64,000 bases of DNA, taken from the NCBI GenBank assembly GCA_038207565.1, contig JBBQZQ010000010.1, positions 37,380 through 101,379 on the forward strand, read 5' to 3'. This stretch comes from JALZAI01 sp038207565 (lineage in GTDB: Bacteria; Actinomycetota; Actinomycetes; Mycobacteriales; Jatrophihabitantaceae). Positions 15,122 to 24,563 of the stretch are shown piece after piece. How positions within the stretch are numbered: position 1 is the first letter of the stretch; every line of letters begins with the position of its first letter. The notes below the pieces were generated by a model. It was given only the letters and a program-made list of their open reading frames with translations, did no database searches and was not told the origin of the DNA. Made by a program: the position numbers and the translations under genes.

Positions 15122-16495
15122 ATGAACGAGGTTGCTCAGGCCAAGCAGCGCCTGATTGATGCCGGGGTGAAGTTTGTTTTCGGCGCTTATGTCGACCTGG
15201 ACGGTGTACCGAAGTCGAAGTGCGTGCCCGTTGACCATTTCGAGGACATGGCGGCAGGTTCCGAGCTCTACACCGTGGGGGCACTCGAGGGGATGGGCGA
15301 GTTGGGGCCTAACGAGGACGAATGCGTCGGCGTCCCAGACCTGTCACGCCTCACCATTCTGCCGTGGGACCGCCGGTACGCCATCGCCCCGACGAACCTG
15401 TACCTGCACGACGAGCCTTATAGCCACGACTTTCGCCAGTTGTTGCAACGGCAGGTCGCCGAGGCCGATGGGATGGGATTTCGATGCAACATGGGGGTCG
15501 AACCGGAGTTTTACGTGATGCGCCGCAATGGGAACAGCTGGGATCCCTGGATCGGTGAGGACCTCGTCAACAAGCCCACGCGCGGATATGACATCGAGAC
15601 GACCATGCTCGCCGACCCATTCCTTGAGCCGATGGTCGATTACATGAACGAACTCGGCTGGGACGTCTACTCCTTCGACCACGAAGGTGGAGACGGCCAG
15701 TACGAGTTCGACTTTCGCTACACTGACGTGTTGACCATGGCCGACCGCATGGTTCTGTTCCGCCTCATGGCCAAGCACGTTGCGCGCACCCTCGGCTGCA
15801 TCGCCAGCTTCATGCCCAAGCCTGCGCAGACCTCGTTCGGCTCCGGGGCACACCTCAACCTCAGTCTTGCCGACAAGGAGACGGGGCGGAACGTTTTTGA
15901 ACGCCACGCACCGACGGACGGTTCCATGCGAATCGCGGTCGAGGACGGGTATGACGAGATTGCCTACCAATTCACCGCCGGGGTTCTCGAGCATGCCGGG
16001 GCGGTCACCGCGGTCTTGGCGCCAACCGTCAACTCCTACAAGCGATTGCTGCCGCGCGGCCTGATGAACGAAATCTCCTGGGCACCGGTATATCGCGCCT
16101 ACGGCCACAACAACCGAACCCTCATGCTGCGTCTTCCGGTAAACCGTCGGTGCCTCGAGGTGCGCATCGCCGACAGCGCAGCCAACCTCTATCTCGGAAC
16201 CGCGCTCGTCCTCGCCGCTGGCCTGGACGGCATCCGTCGCCAGCTAAAGCCCGGCGACCCAGTCAACATCGACACCTACAAGGTCAGCGAGCAAGACCTC
16301 ACCGCCGCCGGAATCCACCGTCTGCCGGCAACCCTGGGCGAAGCCGTGGACGAGTTCGAGGAGAGCGACTTCGCCCGTGAGGTCCTCGGCGAGGAAGTCC
16401 ACCGCACCTACACCCAGCTCAAGCGCGCCGAATGGCTCGAATACAACACTGTGGTGAGCGAGTGGGAACGCTCCAAGTACATGCAGTTGTGGTGA
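15122..16495 (+). CDS. Glutamine-synthetase-like gamma-glutamyl ligase (GlnA family, type III-like)
   Basis: The 457-residue protein belongs to the GlnA superfamily: FVFGAYVDLDGVPKSK at the N-terminus, GVEPEFYVM, YEFDFRYTDVLTMADRM, GSGAHLNLSL, NSYKRLLPR and NRTLMLRLP. It is closer to the GS-like ligases that use amines (gamma-glutamylmethylamide or gamma-glutamylpolyamine synthetases) than to canonical GlnA, as I judge from these motifs. A Tyr (Y386, in NIDTY) sits where canonical GS has its adenylylated Tyr (NLY loop). ATG 15122 follows a good AGGAG. It likely glutamylates the imported amine or amide and is co-transcribed with the flanking genes. Confidence 0.8.
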   Translation: MNEVAQAKQRLIDAGVKFVFGAYVDLDGVPKSKCVPVDHFEDMAAGSELYTVGALEGMGELGPNEDECVGVPDLSRLTILPWDRRYAIAPTNLYLHDEPYSHDFRQLLQRQVAEADGMGFRCNMGVEPEFYVMRRNGNSWDPWIGEDLVNKPTRGYDIETTMLADPFLEPMVDYMNELGWDVYSFDHEGGDGQYEFDFRYTDVLTMADRMVLFRLMAKHVARTLGCIASFMPKPAQTSFGSGAHLNLSLADKETGRNVFERHAPTDGSMRIAVEDGYDEIAYQFTAGVLEHAGAVTAVLAPTVNSYKRLLPRGLMNEISWAPVYRAYGHNNRTLMLRLPVNRRCLEVRIADSAANLYLGTALVLAAGLDGIRRQLKPGDPVNIDTYKVSEQDLTAAGIHRLPATLGEAVDEFEESDFAREVLGEEVHRTYTQLKRAEWLEYNTVVSEWERSKYMQLW

Positions 16496-16552
16496 CCGAA
16501 CCGCCAATGCGAGCTGGTTTGCCAACTGCCCCACACGAGAGAGACGACGAGC

Positions 16553-17845
16553 ATGGTAAGCACCCACCCAGAGGCACGACCCGGCTCGGCCGGACGACCA
16601 TCTGATAACGAAAAGCCCAACCGAACCGCCTACGAGAGGCTCACTCAAGCCGAACCGATCTTGACCGACGTACAGCGCGGCGGAGACGTCATCCCCGGCA
16701 TGGCTCCCAACATGATCCTCACCTCCGGAGCGCCGCTGCCGTGGCAGGAGTACTACGGCGGCCAACGAAACGCGATCATCTACGGCGCCCTCTACGAGGG
16801 CCTGGCCGACAGCCCGGACGACGCCGATCGTAAGCTTCAGGACGGTCGCATCACCCTGGCGTCAACACACGATCACGGCTGTGTGGGGTCGGTGGCAGGT
16901 ATTTATACCGCCTCAATGCCGGTGTTCGTCGTTGACAACTCCGCCCACGGCAATCGCGCCTTCTGCAACTTCTACGAAGGCGAGTCGCGCCGCCGCCTCA
17001 ACTACGGCGCCTACGACGAGGAAGTCGCTGCAGGACTGCGCTTCATCGAGCATGAGCTGGCCCCGGTGCTCCGAGCCGCGGTCGCGTGCAGCGGAGGCAT
17101 TGCGCTCAAGCCAATCATCTCCCGGGCGCTGCGCATGGGCGACGAGATGCACAGTCGGAACACGGCTTCCACGACGCTGTTCGCGCGCGAGCTGACGCCG
17201 GCATTCATCGATCTCGCGACCGAGGGACAGCGCGACGAGGTTCAGACCGCCTTGAAGTTCCTCTATGCCAGCGATTATTTCTTCCTGCGACTCGCGATGG
17301 CGGCAGCCAAGGCGAGCGCAGACGCCGCCCGTGATATTGAGGGTTCATCGGTCGTCACGGCTATGACGATAAGTTGCCGCGCCTACTCCATCCGTGTTTC
17401 CGGGCTCGGAGACACCTGGTTCAGCGGGCCGTTGCCCGACGTCGACTGCAAGCTGTTCGACGGCTTCACCGAAGATGACATTGAATGGATCGGGGGCGAG
17501 AGCCACATCACCGAGACGGTCGGTCTTGGCGGCTTCGCGCAGGCCGCCGCTTTCGGATTGCAGGCCTACCAGGGCGGCTCGGCGACCGAGATGGCTCGAC
17601 TCAACGAGTCGATGTATGACATCACCGTCGGAGAGCACCCCGACTTCCTGATCCCGTTCTTCGGGTTCCGGGGGAGCCCGGTTGGCATCGACATCAACAA
17701 GGTGGTGACAAGCGGCATCGTCCCGGTGATCGACGGCGGTCTGGCCGGCAAGAACGGCGGCCAGATCGGCGCGGGCATTCTGCGTGCCCCTCCGGAATGC
17801 TTCGCGGCTGCGAACAAAGCCTTCCAGCAGAGGTATGAAGGCTAG
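16553..17845 (+). CDS. DUF1116 family protein (YlbE/AllG-like)
   Basis: The 430-residue protein matches the DUF1116 family: NRTAYERLTQAEPILTDVQ, DHGCVGSVAGIYTASMPVFV, then ETVGLGGFAQAAAF and GIDINKVVTSGIVPVIDGGL. E. coli YlbE (AllG) is one of three subunits of the oxamate carbamoyltransferase of anaerobic allantoin degradation, with FdrA (AllF) and YlbF (AllH). Neither partner is visible here, so the protein may work alone or with another subunit. It lies 57 bp after the GS-like gene and 5 bp before the amidase, so all three probably share a transcript. Confidence 0.82.
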   Translation: MVSTHPEARPGSAGRPSDNEKPNRTAYERLTQAEPILTDVQRGGDVIPGMAPNMILTSGAPLPWQEYYGGQRNAIIYGALYEGLADSPDDADRKLQDGRITLASTHDHGCVGSVAGIYTASMPVFVVDNSAHGNRAFCNFYEGESRRRLNYGAYDEEVAAGLRFIEHELAPVLRAAVACSGGIALKPIISRALRMGDEMHSRNTASTTLFARELTPAFIDLATEGQRDEVQTALKFLYASDYFFLRLAMAAAKASADAARDIEGSSVVTAMTISCRAYSIRVSGLGDTWFSGPLPDVDCKLFDGFTEDDIEWIGGESHITETVGLGGFAQAAAFGLQAYQGGSATEMARLNESMYDITVGEHPDFLIPFFGFRGSPVGIDINKVVTSGIVPVIDGGLAGKNGGQIGAGILRAPPECFAAANKAFQQRYEG

Positions 17846-17850
17846 CCGCC

Positions 17851-18801
17851 GTGAAACGCGTGTCCCGAGGCGAGACGACTTTCTACCTCGATCCGGCCGC
17901 CCGACCGGTCGCCGAGGTAGCCCCGGACGAACGTTTCATCCTCGAGACCGCTGACTCGCTGTGTGGGGTCGTCAAGAAGGAGGCACCCAAGGGCTACCAC
18001 ATCGATGAGGTTATCGAACGTCTCGGGGGCGCCTGCCCGGTGACAGGACCGGTCCACGTTATCGGTGCGGAGCCAGGAATGGCACTCCAAATCGTGCTTC
18101 ATCGCGTCACCGCCGTGCCGGTGATCGGTCAGGCATGGACCGGGATCTTCGAAGGATTCGGTGCGCTCTCGCACGATGCCTTCGGTCTGCAGCAGCCGCT
18201 CGAGCCACAAACCCGGCTCCTTCAGTACAACGAAGACGAAGCTCTGTTCCCTCGGCCCAACCGGCCGCCGGTCAAGATCCCCATCAACCCCTTTCTGGGG
18301 ACGATCGCCGTCGCACCGCGGCGAGAAAGACGCATGTCATTCTCGCAGTCAGTCGAGTACCTGGGCGACGTCGACCTTCCGCAGGTGACCGCAGGTGCAA
18401 CCCTGATCCTTCCGGTCAATGTCCCCGGTGCGTTGCTTTTTGCCGGGGATGCCCACGCGGCCCAGGGGGACGGTGAAATCACGGGTGCTGCGATCGAAAT
18501 CGAGGCCGAAGTCGAGTTGAGTTGCCGACCGCTTGACGTCGAGACCGCCGGCTTTGTAGCGCTCCCGCAACTCAACACATCGACGCGTATCGGCTCTATC
18601 GCGGCCTTTCAGGGCAACGACCTCACGGACTGTGCCCGGGCTGCATACTTGGACCTCGTCCGCAGGTTGGTTCGGTACTTCGGCTTTTCCACCAGCGACG
18701 CCTACCAGCTGCTGGGTCAGGTCGGTCGGCTACACGTCGGCAACATGATCGACCCGTTTTACTCGGTTCTCGCCTGCGTCGATCGGCGGTTCGTACAATA
18801 G
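17851..18801 (+). CDS. Acetamidase/formamidase family amidohydrolase
   Basis: The 316-residue protein fits the FmdA/AmdA family: RFILETADSLCGVV, GPVHVIGAEPGMALQI, INPFLGTIAVAP, LPVNVPGALLFAGDAHAAQG and EIEAEVELSC. The GDAHAAQGDGE segment is a family hallmark. Members hydrolyse short amides such as formamide or acetamide to ammonia and the acid. It starts with GTG five bases after the DUF1116 stop and closes the operon. The substrate is inferred to be an amide produced by, or imported with, the upstream genes. Confidence 0.88.
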   Translation: MKRVSRGETTFYLDPAARPVAEVAPDERFILETADSLCGVVKKEAPKGYHIDEVIERLGGACPVTGPVHVIGAEPGMALQIVLHRVTAVPVIGQAWTGIFEGFGALSHDAFGLQQPLEPQTRLLQYNEDEALFPRPNRPPVKIPINPFLGTIAVAPRRERRMSFSQSVEYLGDVDLPQVTAGATLILPVNVPGALLFAGDAHAAQGDGEITGAAIEIEAEVELSCRPLDVETAGFVALPQLNTSTRIGSIAAFQGNDLTDCARAAYLDLVRRLVRYFGFSTSDAYQLLGQVGRLHVGNMIDPFYSVLACVDRRFVQ

Positions 18802-19352
18802 GTGCATGCTTGGGGCGGCGGCCAAGGCGCCGGCTCGGGCGATCAGGGACGGCCTCGCTGCGGCCGCGTTGGACGACGCCGCCGAGCACTGCGCCACCAG
18901 AGGATTCGGGGGACGTTCGCTTGTTCCAGGCCCCGCCGCGGCATGCCGCCTTCCGGACGCGGCGGTCTAGGTCGGGCGAGATGCTGACCCTCTGGGCCGT
19001 TAGCACGTCGCCATCGTGGGCGAGCCCAACCAGTCCGCCGACTGTATCCGCGAGAATTTTTTCCCGCGCTTCCGAGCCGCCGGCGGCGCTCTCACCCGGG
19101 ACGCAATGGGCCTCCGATGCAGTCCATCGACGTCGACGCGTTTGCGCTGACAGATTGGTCCGCGACCATGACCCGGGATGGAAAACCCAATAGCGGGCAG
19201 GCATGTCAACCGCCGCTGTCGGGTTAAGTGGACGTCGAGGCGTCGGGCCACGCCTGATATTGGCCCGGTCCCGGCCGGTCGGGAAAGGGTCGGGCACCGG
19301 CCAGTCTCACGCACGATGCGGAGTCAACCGGGGGTTGCGTTAGCGTGCTGCC
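18802..19352 (+). other. No supported gene
   Basis: Between the amidase and the alpha/beta hydrolase no frame shows recognisable family motifs. A 54-codon frame at 18806-18970 and a 127-codon frame at 18810-19193 are Arg/Pro-rich and look like chance openings in high-GC DNA or gene debris. Confidence 0.5.
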
Positions 19353-20246
19353 ATGACCGTTTCGCACCACAGCTTCCGGGCTCTGCAGAAACGGCGGACG
19401 CTCACCGGGCTCGGCCCGCTAGATCTGGACATCGCCTACACCGACGTCGGTGCTGGGCACCCAGTGGTCTTGCTCCACGGAATCCCCACGTGGTCCTACC
19501 TTTACGCTGACGTGATCCCACGTCTGGCGAATCACTACAGGATTCTCGCCCCGGACCTACTAGGCCACGGCTGGTCGGACCGGCGCGATCGGTTTGACCG
19601 CTCACTGCCGGCGCAGGCCGCAGCCGTACTGCGGCTGCTGGACGACCTGGGCTTAGACAAAGCAACCTTTGTCGGCCACGATACTGGCGGCGGGGTCGCG
19701 CTTATCCTCGCGATCGAACATCCCGACCGAGTAGCGAGGCTCGTGCTGACGAACGCCGTGGCCTACGACTCTTGGCCTATTGGGGACATGATTGCACTTG
19801 GAGATCCTCGGTGGCGCCACAAGTCCGCGAGCGAGGTGGTGGCATTCGCCGCCGCCGGGTTGCCCGCGGGAATGCTCCACCCCGATCGCCTGACGGCCGA
19901 GTTCGTGGCCGGCATCCTCGCCCCGTACGGCGACCAGGAGGGGGCGCTGAGCCTCATACGAAACGCCGCTGCTCTCAACACGAACCACACGATGGCACTC
20001 GTCGACCGCCATCAACTTATCCAGGCGCCCACTCTTGTCCTATGGGGCGTGCACGATCCATGGCAACCGATCTCTGACGGTGAGCGGCTGGCGGAAGATA
20101 TCCCGCACTCCACGCTTGTTCGGGTCGAGGCGGCCCACTGGACTCCGCACGACGCCCCGGAAGAATTCTCAACGGCCGTGCTCGAGTTCCTCACAGCCGA
20201 GTCGACCGCCGACTCACGTTCTCTTGCTGCAGGAACACACAGTTGA
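19353..20246 (+). CDS. Alpha/beta hydrolase of the haloalkane dehalogenase/epoxide hydrolase type
   Basis: The 297-residue protein has the oxyanion-hole motif LLHGIPTWSYLY, the nucleophile elbow VGHDTGGG with an Asp nucleophile (D110) rather than Ser, an acidic residue in WGVHDPW and a late catalytic His in AAHWTPHD. An Asp nucleophile with HGxP is characteristic of haloalkane dehalogenases, fluoroacetate dehalogenases and epoxide hydrolases, which hydrolyse C-halogen or epoxide bonds through an alkyl-enzyme ester. The lid residues needed to tell these apart cannot be judged by eye. It stands alone, and no regulator is adjacent. Confidence 0.82.
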   Translation: MTVSHHSFRALQKRRTLTGLGPLDLDIAYTDVGAGHPVVLLHGIPTWSYLYADVIPRLANHYRILAPDLLGHGWSDRRDRFDRSLPAQAAAVLRLLDDLGLDKATFVGHDTGGGVALILAIEHPDRVARLVLTNAVAYDSWPIGDMIALGDPRWRHKSASEVVAFAAAGLPAGMLHPDRLTAEFVAGILAPYGDQEGALSLIRNAAALNTNHTMALVDRHQLIQAPTLVLWGVHDPWQPISDGERLAEDIPHSTLVRVEAAHWTPHDAPEEFSTAVLEFLTAESTADSRSLAAGTHS

Positions 20247-20654
20247 TCAACGCGACCATCAAGGGACGCCGTCGCCCTTGCGCCTCGAATCCCGACACGA
20301 GACCGTCGACGCGGGACAGCGCCCCACGGAGCTGAGGCCGAGCTGGATCACGAGTGTGGGCTCGCAAATCAACTCCTCACCCGATTGGCGGCGCGCAGGC
20401 GTCCAGTACCTGCTATGCCTTTCATTTAAGCAGAGCTCACGACCCTGACCCGTTCCTCACCGAAGGCGCGTAAAGGAGGGGGCAAATAATTCCCTTTCGG
20501 ACGTTGGCGGGTGACCGCGCCTTGCGCGCTCTATCCAGCGACCGTGGGGGCGCATGTGGATAGGCCGAGCGCGGGACCGGTCTCGGTAACCCACGACAGT
20601 GCGTGAGCGAGGCCCCGGCCAGCAACCGCCATCAGCCAGCGGTCACTCCATACG
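20247..20654. other. No supported gene
   Basis: I see no coding frame with family motifs and no strong repeat. The stretch lies between the hydrolase and the decayed ISL3 element and probably contains rearrangement debris. Confidence 0.5.
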
Positions 20655-21351
20655 GTCTAACAGCGCCTCGTGGCGCACCACGTGCTCGTCGACGCCCAAG
20701 GTGGTGACGCCGTCGAAGCGGGACTCATCAGCCGCGAGTGCCTCAAGCATCGGCTTGATCGAGCGCCAAACCGTGCGCCACGCAGTCCCGAGCTGACGTG
20801 CGAGCCCACTGCACGGAGGCGTGTTCGCGGCGCAACTGCCCGATCACCCACCAGCAGGCGCGGGTTGTCAGCAGCATCCGCGGCCCGGCCAAGGCGTCAT
20901 CGACCTCGGTGAACGACCCCGCCGGGCATGCCCGCTCCTCGCACCGCCAGGTCCGCTTGCGCCACTACAGTTCCACCGGCCGGCCCATGCAGGGGATGTC
21001 GACCAGTCGCACCGTGCGACGGCCGTGGCTGCCGGCGACGACACCGCAGCCCCGGCACGCCTCGACCCGCTTGGGCGACTCAACGACGACCCGAAGAAAT
21101 GGTCCGCGCTCGCCGTCGTGCTCGCTCACGGCGACGACGTGGAAGCCGTCCAGCCCGACGAGCAGATCGCAACGGTCACAATAGGAATCTGGGCGGCAGC
21201 GCACAGCAGCGCACGCCGTAGGCTCGGACAACGTCGAGGCCTTCCGGACTGGGTAGCTTGGTCGCTCCCGATCCTGGAAGGCCTCGCCCTCAGCTCAGCC
21301 CAATATCGTCACCGCGAGTCGCTCACACCCACCGCAGGTGCGAAGAGCCCC
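20655..21351 (-). mobile_element. ISL3-family insertion sequence remnant with decayed transposase
   Basis: On the minus strand, 20965-21231 reads LLVGLDGFHVVAVSE, then ESPKRVEACRGCGVV and GRRTVRLVDIPCMGRP, the zinc-binding N-terminus of ISL3 transposases. After a stop codon it continues as WRKRTWRCEERACPAGSF and, after a frameshift near 20800, as GTAWRTVWRSIKPMLEALA and TLGVDEHVVRHEALLD, ending near 20655. About half the transposase is missing. At 21319-21351, upstream of the gene, GGGCTCTTCGCACC (minus strand) resembles an ISL3 terminal repeat. No matching second end is seen, so the element is dead. Confidence 0.75.
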
Positions 21352-21506
21352 TTCGGGTCGGTCGTGCGCCCCCGCAGCCTTCAGAGTTCGGCTCTCCTCG
21401 TCCGCCGCCCGCTTGGCTTGGATGCGCAACGACGTCGTACCTGGAGCGCGCCTCCTTCCGATGCTTGCTCAGCCGGACGAGTCCCCGACCGTCAGCGAAC
21501 TGACGG

Positions 21507-22256
21507 CTACTCGCCCGCGCGGCGCATCGACCACATCTGAGCCGGCCGTTCGAACTGCATCGCGACGTCCCAGCTCACAGCCCCGTCCACGACCTCCCTG
21601 CGGAAGTTGCTGATCGCGGCACGCGCAAGGTCGGGGTCGGCTGCCACGCGCGTGGCTAGCTCCCGCGCCCTGTCCTCGACTGCGGCGTCGTCCACTGCCT
21701 GCCACGCCAGTCCGAGCTGTACGGCCTGGGTGCCGTTGATCTCCTCGCCGAACAGCGCCATCGCTGCGGCGGCCTCCCGGCCGATCAGCCGCGACACGAT
21801 CACGAAGTGACCGCCGCCCGGATGCAGGCCACGCTTGAGGAAGCCGCAGATCAGCCGCGCGTCGGACGCGACGATGCGCAGGTCAGCGGCAAGCAGCATG
21901 TTCATGCCTGCGCCGACTGCCGAACCGCGCACCGCGGCCACGGTTGGCACCTTCACCTGGCCGAGGCGGTAGAAGGAGTCGTAGATCCGGCCCATGCCGT
22001 CGTAGGACTCAGGCGACGCCGGGTCCTTCCCCGCCGACGTCAGGGTCGCGATGTCGCCGCCCGCACAGAACGACTTCCCGACCGCCTTCATGACCAAGGC
22101 CCCGACGTCGGGCCGCCCGTCCACCTCGTCGAACGTCGCGATCAGCTCGTCGGCCATCGTCGGCGTCAGCGCGTTGCGGCGATGGGGGGCGTTCAGCGTC
22201 ACCACCGCGACGCCGCCGTCGACCTCGAGCAGGACCTCGCCGGAGTCGGATGCCAC
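21507..22256 (-). CDS. Enoyl-CoA hydratase/isomerase (crotonase) family protein
   Basis: The 249-residue protein has crotonase motifs: VVTLNAPHRRNALTP, KSFCAGGDIATL (first oxyanion-hole segment) and VRGSAVGAGMNMLLAADLRI (second). The Glu at the position used for hydration is not obvious after GFLKRGLHPGGG, so it may be an isomerase-type or other crotonase reaction. It is the last gene of a minus-strand group with two acyl-CoA dehydrogenase subunits, 27 bp after the small subunit gene, pointing to beta-oxidation of the same acyl-CoA. Confidence 0.85.
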   Translation of the reverse strand: MASDSGEVLLEVDGGVAVVTLNAPHRRNALTPTMADELIATFDEVDGRPDVGALVMKAVGKSFCAGGDIATLTSAGKDPASPESYDGMGRIYDSFYRLGQVKVPTVAAVRGSAVGAGMNMLLAADLRIVASDARLICGFLKRGLHPGGGHFVIVSRLIGREAAAAMALFGEEINGTQAVQLGLAWQAVDDAAVEDRARELATRVAADPDLARAAISNFRREVVDGAVSWDVAMQFERPAQMWSMRRAGE

Positions 22257-22283
22257 GCGCGCACCTTTCGAAAGGAGGAGTTA

Positions 22284-23345
22284 TCAGACGACGCGGGTCA
22301 GCGCCGGCCAGACACCGTCGGGGCCGTCAGCCAGTACGCCCGCGCCGAGCACCTGCGACCATGCCAGCTCGCTGCCGGCCTCGTCGCGCCAGGACCACAG
22401 CCGCCGGGTGAGGTGGTGCAGCTTGTGCTCCTGGGTGAATCCGATCGCGCCGTGCACCTGGTGCGCCAGCCGCGCGACGACCTCGACCGCCGCACCCGCC
22501 CGCACCTTTGCGGCCGCGCAGGCAAGCACCACGTTCTCGTTCCGCTCGACGGCCTGGACTGCGGCGTCGGTCAGCGCCGTCACCGCGGTTACCTCACCCG
22601 CCATCTCGGCCAGCTCCATTTGGATCGCCTGGAACTTGCCTAGCGGCCGGCCGAACTGCACCCGCTCCCCTGCGTACTGCACGGTCCAGGCCAGCACCTG
22701 TTCCAGCGCCGCGGCGAGCTGCACCGCCCGCGCCAGTGCGTACCGGGCCTTCAGCTCCTCGACCTGGGCCGACGTCAGCAGAGCGCCAATTGTCGCCACA
22801 TCATCGAGCACCAGCGAGCCGCGCGGCTCGCCCGCAAGGTTCACCGCGGTCGTCGTCTCGATCCTGGAGACGTCGACCACCGCCAGCACGGGGCCTGCCG
22901 CACCGGCCGCACGGACGACGAGGTGCCGGGCCGCGCCGCTCCACGCGACATCGGTGACCGTCCCGCTGAGCGTGAACCGGCCGGTCCCGTCGCCATCGCC
23001 GGACGCCCGGGCGATGACGGCCGGGCTAAGCGCGAGCGTCAGCGGCTCCTCGACCGGAGGCAACGGCAGATTCGCGGCTACGACCGCCGGACCCGCCACC
23101 AGCAGCTGCTCGGCCACCGGGACGGCGGCCGCACCGGCGGCGAGGGTGCGCACGATCGCCACCGCGTCGGCGAACTCCCCGCCGGAGCCGCCCGACGACT
23201 CGGGCAGGCCGACCCCGGTCAGCCCGGCCTCGGCCAGGGTCCCCCACAGACCGTCGTCCCACGGCCGTTCCGCGGTCAGCGCGAAGGGCGGGTAGCCCGC
23301 GAGGATGTCGCGAACGGTCTCGATCACCAGGTCCTGATCGCTCAT
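22284..23345 (-). CDS. Acyl-CoA dehydrogenase, second (smaller) subunit
   Basis: The 353-residue protein has the C-terminal acyl-CoA dehydrogenase four-helix domain (QYAGERVQFGRPLGKFQAIQ, HQVHGAIGFTQEHKLHHL) but a shortened, degenerate N-terminal half. Such subunits pair with a second acyl-CoA dehydrogenase chain to form the alpha2beta2 enzymes typical of actinobacterial steroid and side-chain degradation. Its start overlaps the stop of the upstream dehydrogenase gene in an ATGA junction, which supports obligate pairing. Confidence 0.87.
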   Translation of the reverse strand: MSDQDLVIETVRDILAGYPPFALTAERPWDDGLWGTLAEAGLTGVGLPESSGGSGGEFADAVAIVRTLAAGAAAVPVAEQLLVAGPAVVAANLPLPPVEEPLTLALSPAVIARASGDGDGTGRFTLSGTVTDVAWSGAARHLVVRAAGAAGPVLAVVDVSRIETTTAVNLAGEPRGSLVLDDVATIGALLTSAQVEELKARYALARAVQLAAALEQVLAWTVQYAGERVQFGRPLGKFQAIQMELAEMAGEVTAVTALTDAAVQAVERNENVVLACAAAKVRAGAAVEVVARLAHQVHGAIGFTQEHKLHHLTRRLWSWRDEAGSELAWSQVLGAGVLADGPDGVWPALTRVV

Positions 23346-24502
23346 CGCAGGCCCAATCCCCGCGCCACAATCCCGCGCAGGATCTCGTTGGTGCCGCCGC
23401 GCAGCGTGTAGCCCGGCGCGTGCAGCTGGGCCTCAGCCAGCGCCCGGCCAAGTGGGTCGAGCGAGTCCAAGGACGGCGTCACGTCGACCACCTTCCTGAT
23501 CTCCTCGATCACGTCGCCCTCGAACGTGGTCCCCACGTCCTTGACCAGCGCGGCCGGGATGTTCGGCAGCTCCCCGCGGTCCAGGGCCGCGGCGATCCGC
23601 AGCGACATCTGTCGCAGCGCCAGGAGGCGGGCGGAGATCCGGCCCAACGTCGCCACCGCGGCAGGGTCGCCGGTCTCGGCCACCCGCCGGCTGAATTCGG
23701 CGACAAGTGGATATGTCGACAAGAAGCGCTCCGGCCCCGATCGCTCGAAGGCCAGCTCGGCGGTGACCTGGTGCCAGCCGTTGCCCTCCTCGCCGAGCAG
23801 CATGTCGGCCGGGATCACGACGTCGTCGAATACCACCTCGTTGAAGTGGTGGCCGCCGTCGAGGATGCGGATTGGGTTGATCGTGATGCCCGGCAGCGAC
23901 AGGTCGACGAGCAGCTGCGACATCCCCGCGTGCCGGTGGGCGGTGTCCTGCGGCGAGGTGCGCACGAGCACGATCCCGTAGTGGGAGTGGTGCGCGTTCG
24001 ACGTCCAGACCTTGGCCCCGTTGACCACCCAGTCGCCGTCGGCGTTCCGCGCGGCGCGAGTGCGAATCGAGGCGAGGTCGGAGCCGGAGTCGGGCTCGCT
24101 CATCCCGATGACGAAGAAGCACTCGCCAACGGCGATCCGCGGCAGGATCTCGCGCCGCTGCGCCTCGGTGCCGTAGCGCAGCAGGTTCGGGCCCGACTGC
24201 CGGTCGGCGATCCAGTGCGCGGCCACCGGGGCACCCGCGGCGAGCAGCTCCTCGGTGACGGCATACCGCTCCATCGCCGAGCGCTCGTGCCCGCCGTACT
24301 TCTTCGGCCAGGTCATGCCCAGCCACCCGCGCTCGCCGAGCTTCCGAGAGAACTCCGGGTCGACCCCGGAAAGCCAGGCGTCGACGTGGGTATCGAACGA
24401 CCCGGCGGCACGCTCAGCGGCAAGGAACTCGCGGACCTCCGCCCGCACCTGCTCGGCGGCCTCGGACCACGGCGCGGGCGCCAGTGTCAACGAGCTGCTC
24501 AT
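23342..24502 (-). CDS. Acyl-CoA dehydrogenase, first subunit
   Basis: The 386-residue protein has FFVIGMSEPDSGSDLASI (FAD-binding), WVVNGAKVWTSNAHHSHYG, ILDGGHHFNEVVFDDV and the C-terminal TLRGGTNEILRGIVARGLGL with the active-site region Glu. It dehydrogenates an acyl-CoA at the alpha,beta positions, with electrons passed to ETF. ATG 24502 is preferred over GTG 24514 because GGAG precedes it by four bases. It lies at the head of the group dehydrogenase-dehydrogenase-crotonase on the minus strand. Confidence 0.88.
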   Translation of the reverse strand: MSSSLTLAPAPWSEAAEQVRAEVREFLAAERAAGSFDTHVDAWLSGVDPEFSRKLGERGWLGMTWPKKYGGHERSAMERYAVTEELLAAGAPVAAHWIADRQSGPNLLRYGTEAQRREILPRIAVGECFFVIGMSEPDSGSDLASIRTRAARNADGDWVVNGAKVWTSNAHHSHYGIVLVRTSPQDTAHRHAGMSQLLVDLSLPGITINPIRILDGGHHFNEVVFDDVVIPADMLLGEEGNGWHQVTAELAFERSGPERFLSTYPLVAEFSRRVAETGDPAAVATLGRISARLLALRQMSLRIAAALDRGELPNIPAALVKDVGTTFEGDVIEEIRKVVDVTPSLDSLDPLGRALAEAQLHAPGYTLRGGTNEILRGIVARGLGLR

Positions 24503-24563
24503 GCGACTCCCCACGTCGGTGTTGTCATTTTAGGTAAGTTCTCAGTCGGTTGTACGTGGTCGG

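Noticed and set aside
18810..19193. 127-codon open frame after the acetamidase gene
   Set aside because: No ribosome binding site, family motif or typical residue pattern; both strands are open over part of it.
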